A stretch of 64,000 bases of DNA, taken from contig NZ_JAUSNR010000015.1 in the NCBI RefSeq assembly GCF_030656345.1, positions 1 to 64,000 of the forward strand, given 5' to 3'. Under the pieces are notes generated by a model. That model saw only the letters and a list, made by a program, of their open reading frames with translations, did not search any database and was not told the origin of the DNA. This DNA is from Pseudotabrizicola sp. (GTDB lineage Bacteria > Pseudomonadota > Alphaproteobacteria > Rhodobacterales > Rhodobacteraceae). Positions 59,988 to 64,000 of this stretch are shown here, one piece after another. Both the position numbers and the translations under genes were made by a program. The stretch's first letter is position 1; each line of letters begins with the position of its first letter.

Positions 59988-61691
59988 TCAGCGCTTGCTG
60001 TCTTCCTCTTCTTTCACGCTGTCTCGCAGCAGCAGTTCCACGTCACGCCGGCGGCTGTCGACGATGGCCATCTCCATCGAATCGGCGCTGCGCTCGGCCA
60101 CGGGCAAAGACTGCGCCGCCCGGAAACGGTCCACCGCGCCCGAATAGTCGAGCTGCGCGGCGCGCGCTTCGGCCTCGGCCCGCACAGCACGCAAGGACTG
60201 GCCCTGAACCTGGTAAGCCCGGGCCAGGGTCTGCCAGGCCAGCGCGTCGCGCGGCTGCAGCACCACCCAGCTTTGAAGCCGGGTCACCGCGCGTTGCGGT
60301 TGGCCCGAAGCAATGGCCGCCTGTGCACCGAGCATGACGGCGGCGCGCGACGCGCCCTCCAGTGAACGGTCGCGCAGCTCGGCCAGCAAAGCCGTCTGCG
60401 CGGGCGTGGCCGGGGTGGTGGCGGGCGAAAGCAGCAACTCCAGCATCAACGCATCGGCCGCAAAACGCGCGTCGGGCGCTACCGTGTCGCGCAGCTTCTG
60501 CGCCAGTTCCAGTGCCTTGTCCCGCTGGCCCAGACGCACAGCAGACAAGGCGGCCGCGTAGCGTTCCCCCGACCTGGCGTTGGGGCCCTGGCCCACCTGC
60601 AACCAGCTTCGCATGCGATCGGGTCCGTTCTCGGCCAGCACCCTCGCACGCGACGACATGAGCGTGTGCAGTTCTACACTCGGGCCCGGTCGGCCTGTGA
60701 CCACAGGAACCCCCGTGGTGCCTGCTCGAACACCGGGCAGATCCAGATTGAGGGTGGAAGGCGGCGGGGTCGCTGGAGCGGCGGGGTTGGCGGCCGGCAA
60801 GGGGTTCGTCGCCACCGGGCCCTGGGGCAGCCGGGCGCGCATGTCGGCGACGCGCTCGCCGCTCAGCGGATGGCTGCGCAGGTAGGGAAACGAGCCGTCG
60901 TCGTTCAGGCGCGAGGCTTGTTGCAACTTGTCGAACATGCTCACAAACCCCTGGGGATCAAACCCGGCGCCCGAGAGCACGCCAAAGCCCACACGGTCGG
61001 CCTCGCGCTCCATGTCGCGCGAGAAATTCAACTGGTTCTGGGCGGCGACCGCCGTGCTGCCCGCGATGGCGGCGCTGGCCACTTGCGCATTCGACCCGGC
61101 CGCCAGTGCACCCAGGATCATCGCGCCCATCATCCAGGGTGCCATGCGCTCGTCGCGCGACATGAGGCGGGCAATGTGGCGTTGCGACACGTGGCTGAGC
61201 TCATGCGCCAGCACCGAGGCCACTTCCTCGGGCCGCTCCGTCACCGCCAACAAGCCCAGGTTCACACCCAGGTAACCGCCCGGCAGGGCAAACGCGTTGA
61301 CCGTGCGCTCGCGCGAAATCATCAACTCCCAGGCCATGCGCTCGGCCAGTTCGGGCGGCACGTCGCCCCGCGCCCTCGCCGAACCCAGCAGGGGCTGCCA
61401 GAGCGACTGCAGATAGTCGACCAGCAAGGGATCGTCGAGGTAATCGGGGTCCTGGTAGATGGATCGCGCGATGCGGTCGCCGAGCCGGCGCTCTGCCGAG
61501 ATGGAAATGCCTTCACCATCACCCAGGCTGGGCAGTGCCGACGTGTTCGCGGGATCGGAAACCACCTGGGCACTGGACAGCGAAATCGGCATCAGCGCCG
61601 AGGCCACCACCACCAGCCCGCAGGCCCACGGCACAGGTCGGCGCACCGAGGGAGAAGTCTTCAACAACGCGGGCAAGGGTGTGAAACGCAT
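59988..61691 (-). CDS. Periplasmic M48 metalloprotease with TPR region (BepA/LoiP-like)
   Basis: A 567-residue protein with a signal peptide (VVVASALMPISLSSAQ) and the HExxH zinc motif at 163-167 (LAHELSHVSQRHIA); the third ligand is the Glu of MEREADRVGFG. Repeats of a TPR-like helical region cover about residues 345-567 (RAYQVQGQSLRAVRAEAEAR). BepA-type proteases control outer-membrane protein assembly. A Pro/Ala-rich linker separates the domains. It is convergent with the terC/holin-like pair and divergent from moaC. Confidence 0.88.
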   Translation of the reverse strand: MRFTPLPALLKTSPSVRRPVPWACGLVVVASALMPISLSSAQVVSDPANTSALPSLGDGEGISISAERRLGDRIARSIYQDPDYLDDPLLVDYLQSLWQPLLGSARARGDVPPELAERMAWELMISRERTVNAFALPGGYLGVNLGLLAVTERPEEVASVLAHELSHVSQRHIARLMSRDERMAPWMMGAMILGALAAGSNAQVASAAIAGSTAVAAQNQLNFSRDMEREADRVGFGVLSGAGFDPQGFVSMFDKLQQASRLNDDGSFPYLRSHPLSGERVADMRARLPQGPVATNPLPAANPAAPATPPPSTLNLDLPGVRAGTTGVPVVTGRPGPSVELHTLMSSRARVLAENGPDRMRSWLQVGQGPNARSGERYAAALSAVRLGQRDKALELAQKLRDTVAPDARFAADALMLELLLSPATTPATPAQTALLAELRDRSLEGASRAAVMLGAQAAIASGQPQRAVTRLQSWVVLQPRDALAWQTLARAYQVQGQSLRAVRAEAEARAAQLDYSGAVDRFRAAQSLPVAERSADSMEMAIVDSRRRDVELLLRDSVKEEEDSKR

Positions 61692-61749
61692 CGCCGTATG
61701 ATGCCGCCAAGCCGCCCCGGTTCAGTCAAGCCCACGCAAAACACACCCG

Positions 61750-62262
61750 ATGTCCGTTACAAACCAGCCCCCCGCAGACGCTGCAGCCAGCCCGCTCACC
61801 CACTTTGACGCGCAAGGCCAGGCCCACATGGTCGACGTGGGCGACAAGGCCAACACCCGCCGCGTCGCCGTGACCGAAGGCCGCATCACCATGCTGCCCG
61901 CCACCCTGGAACTGATCCAGGCCGGCAACGCCAAAAAAGGCGACGTGCTCGGCATCGCCCGAATCGCCGGCATTCAAGCCGCAAAAAAAGCCAGCGACCT
62001 CATCCCCCTGTGCCACCCGGTCGCATTGACCCGTGTTGCGGTGGATTTCGAGATCGAACCCGACACCCACTGCGTGCTGTGCCGCGCCACCGCCGAATGC
62101 ACCGGCCCGACCGGCGTGGAGATGGAAGCCTTATCCGCGGTGTCGGTAGCCTTGCTCACCATTTACGATATGTGCAAGGCGGTGGATCGGGGGATGGTGA
62201 TTGGGGGGGTTCGGTTGATGGAGAAGGTTGGGGGGAAAAGTGGGCAGTTTGTAGCGGATTGA
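61750..62262 (+). CDS. moaC: Cyclic pyranopterin monophosphate synthase
   Basis: A 170-residue protein with MoaC motifs: [15 protein letters not shown] at the N-terminus, [20 protein letters not shown] with the active-site His, and [20 protein letters not shown], followed by [20 protein letters not shown]. It acts after MoaA in molybdenum cofactor synthesis. Codon use changes sharply in the last 130 nt: GGG, CGG, GTT, TTG and GAT codons replace the usual C-ending ones, suggesting recombination with foreign DNA reaching in from the right. Confidence 0.93.
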   Translation: MSVTNQPPADAAASPLTHFDAQGQAHMVDVGDKANTRRVAVTEGRITMLPATLELIQAGNAKKGDVLGIARIAGIQAAKKASDLIPLCHPVALTRVAVDFEIEPDTHCVLCRATAECTGPTGVEMEALSAVSVALLTIYDMCKAVDRGMVIGGVRLMEKVGGKSGQFVAD

Positions 62263-62351
62263 GCCCATGCGCTGACCAGCGATCCATTCTCTTGGGCTAG
62301 CGTAAGCATGCCAGCATTTCCATACGCCTCTATTCGCGCAGGCCCTGAAAA

Positions 62352-64000
62352 TTAGGGCAAATGACGAAGAACGCTCGACTCATTTGTGTTGAGCAAGAGT
62401 TGTTTCTTCTGGATTTCAGCGAGCAGTCTCACGTACGTTTCTTCGCCGTACTGCGATCGAATCACCTGAAGCTGTCTGTTAGCCTCATCTGAATTGCCGT
62501 TGAGCGCCAAAGCCATGGCGTATCGATACTGGGTTCCAGTCCAAGGGTAGTGAAGCGCCACCTTCTTCAGAATCAACATGTGTTCGGGCGCCATGTCTGG
62601 CTTGGGATCTATGCGGGCCGCACTTGTTAAGGCACCCAGTTGAGTAAGCAGGTGCACCTCAGGTTGTGTGTACTCTGTTGGCGTATGGCCAATTCGTAAG
62701 AGCTCAAAGCGAGCTACCCGAAAATCCTCTTCAATCTGAAAATACTCAACTACCGACCAAGCAGTCAGAATGCTTGTAACCAGCAGCGCTCCAACGGCAG
62801 GCTTTACGCCCAGCTGAAAGAGTCTGCCTCCGCCAAGTTCTTTTTCTACGGCGCCCAGCCCCAGCATTGCAGGAACCAATAGATACGCATAGGCATGCGG
62901 AAACTCGAACATCGAATGCACAAACAAAGGTACAGCAATTGCAAAGCCGTACCAAGATACGGGGGACTGGGTTGCACCTGTTCGACGCCACAACCAAATA
63001 GCACTAGCTACTGTCAAAAGACCAGCGATTGGAAATCCGAACCAAATAACCAAGTCGAGCCACAGATTGTGGCCATAGCTGAATGGCATGCTGTAAGGGT
63101 ACAAATGTGCAACCCCGTTGTGGGCCTCTGAAGTTTGTCGAGCGCCCCATCCCCACCAAGGACGCTGGAGCGCAGCCTCGATCAATTGGGGCCACACATC
63201 CATTCGACCCTCTCTAGAACCACCCGATCCCAATCGCGCGGTCAACGTGCCCGCCTCAAATCGAATGTATCCAAGCGCCGAAGGCCAAAGCAGGAACATT
63301 GCTACGAAAATGGCTGCGACAGCCGCCGCCCACAAGCGAGATACTCTCTGCGCCACCTCGGATTGTTTCCACCACCACCAACCCATCAATGAAAACAGAC
63401 TCAATGCCCCCGTGCGCGATTCTGTGACCGCCAAGCATCCTGCCAACAATATCATCAGCAACATTGTGACCGTGTTCCCCAAGCGCTTGACTGCTTGAAG
63501 AAACATTGCGCTTGCTATTGCCATCACGATCAGTGTGGCGAGGTGATTGGGTTGGCCGAGATTGCCCCCTGGGCGCCGTGTATCCGGTATCGGCAATACC
63601 CACGACGAAGATTGCCAAACTTCGAGTACTTGACCCAAGGCTACGAGGGTCGATGCCAAGCCTCCAAAAAGCACGGAGACTGCCAACCACTCAGCGTAGC
63701 TTAGCCAGGGCTTTGATGAGTTTGGCTCAAACTCAGGTCCTGTAAGCGCAAAGCCTAGAAGGATGGAGATCGAGCACAGCGCGAGGTAGAAAACAAATAC
63801 AAAGAAGTCGCCCAAGAAGAACAGAGTGCCGACGGCGTATTGAATCAACGCAATGAAAAGCAGGCCCACAAATGGCCAGATCAATGCAGGTATGGGAAGT
63901 CGCGATGTCGAGGCTTGGCGAGACAATCTGACAACGCCAATCCAACCCATCGACAAGATGACAAAGAAGAACGGTACTTCCGCGTGCCAACTGACCCATG
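62352..64000 (-). CDS. PglL-family protein O-oligosaccharyltransferase (5' end outside window)
   Basis: The frame is open from 62352 to the right edge (at least 549 codons), so the start is beyond the window. It has about 12 membrane segments, the Wzy_C/PglL loop with GGNLGQPNHLATLIVM and SYGHNLWLDLVIWFGFPIAG, and a C-terminal periplasmic domain of the Wzy_C_2 type (IRSQYGEETYVRLLAEIQKK). PglL enzymes transfer lipid-linked glycans to pilin or other secreted proteins. GC content and codon use are clearly lower than in neighbours, which points to horizontal acquisition. Confidence 0.8.
   Translation of the reverse strand, partial: WVSWHAEVPFFFVILSMGWIGVVRLSRQASTSRLPIPALIWPFVGLLFIALIQYAVGTLFFLGDFFVFVFYLALCSISILLGFALTGPEFEPNSSKPWLSYAEWLAVSVLFGGLASTLVALGQVLEVWQSSSWVLPIPDTRRPGGNLGQPNHLATLIVMAIASAMFLQAVKRLGNTVTMLLMILLAGCLAVTESRTGALSLFSLMGWWWWKQSEVAQRVSRLWAAAVAAIFVAMFLLWPSALGYIRFEAGTLTARLGSGGSREGRMDVWPQLIEAALQRPWWGWGARQTSEAHNGVAHLYPYSMPFSYGHNLWLDLVIWFGFPIAGLLTVASAIWLWRRTGATQSPVSWYGFAIAVPLFVHSMFEFPHAYAYLLVPAMLGLGAVEKELGGGRLFQLGVKPAVGALLVTSILTAWSVVEYFQIEEDFRVARFELLRIGHTPTEYTQPEVHLLTQLGALTSAARIDPKPDMAPEHMLILKKVALHYPWTGTQYRYAMALALNGNSDEANRQLQVIRSQYGEETYVRLLAEIQKKQLLLNTNESSVLRHLP

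Overview
The window is high-GC bacterial chromosome with dense gene packing and strongly G/C-ending codons. The gene set (Lrp beside an indolepyruvate oxidoreductase, TIGR02099/YhdP, rhombosortase-like protein after glnE, DUF3717/DUF1289, LitR with DUF2256 and an iron-sulfur photolyase) points to a betaproteobacterium of the order Burkholderiales, most likely Comamonadaceae and perhaps Hydrogenophaga-like. This placement comes from gene content only. No rRNA, tRNA or CRISPR array was seen.

Layout. (1) 1-1379: the start of an indolepyruvate ferredoxin oxidoreductase gene, leaving the window on the left, with a divergent Lrp/AsnC regulator. (2) 1580-6795: a six-gene surface-fibre locus with three related pilin-like secreted proteins, an unidentified secreted protein, a PapD-like chaperone and a 657-residue outer-membrane usher-like protein. 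(3) 6845-7969: an intact IS630-type transposase frame in which all three catalytic acidic positions are changed. (4) 8308-29568: one 21-kb, 19-gene, same-strand exopolysaccharide operon with most junctions overlapping by 4 nt. It encodes an initiating phosphotransferase, GDP-fucose synthesis, flippase, polymerase, glycosyltransferases, acetyl and pyruvyl decoration, a GH16 enzyme, export protein, tyrosine autokinase, a J-domain protein and a PHP-type phosphatase. (5) 29741-43603: housekeeping genes (phosphatidylserine synthase, DUF1428, MltA, a FixJ-type two-component pair, a nitrilase-family enzyme, YhdP, GlnE, rhombosortase-like protease). (6) 43656-55469: a light/photooxidative-stress block. 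A LitR/CarH-like B12 photoreceptor repressor is coupled to DUF2256, an FeS photolyase and a diiron protein. It is divergent from a periplasmic glutathione peroxidase and followed by an eight-gene membrane-lipid operon (FAD oxidase, DUF1365, CFA-type methyltransferase, chalcone-isomerase-like protein, transporter, DUF3833, SDR, NTF2-like). (7) 55476-62262: GST, PurB, a broken MBL-fold gene, DUF3717/DUF1289, TerC, a holin-like membrane protein, an M48 protease and MoaC. (8) 62352-64000: a PglL-type O-oligosaccharyltransferase with lower GC, leaving the window on the right.

How the parts work together. The polysaccharide operon looks like a complete Wzx/Wzy pathway for a fucose-containing, acetylated and pyruvylated polymer related to colanic acid, with its own kinase/phosphatase switch. 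The light block joins sensing (LitR), DNA repair (FeS photolyase), peroxide removal (Gpx) and lipid remodelling (CFA/DUF1365/FAD oxidase). Both ends of the window concern the cell surface. Signs of gene flux are the altered transposase, an acyl-CoA ligase 5' remnant (30401-30517), an MBL-fold pseudogene (57756-58236) and an abrupt codon-usage change inside the 3' end of moaC.
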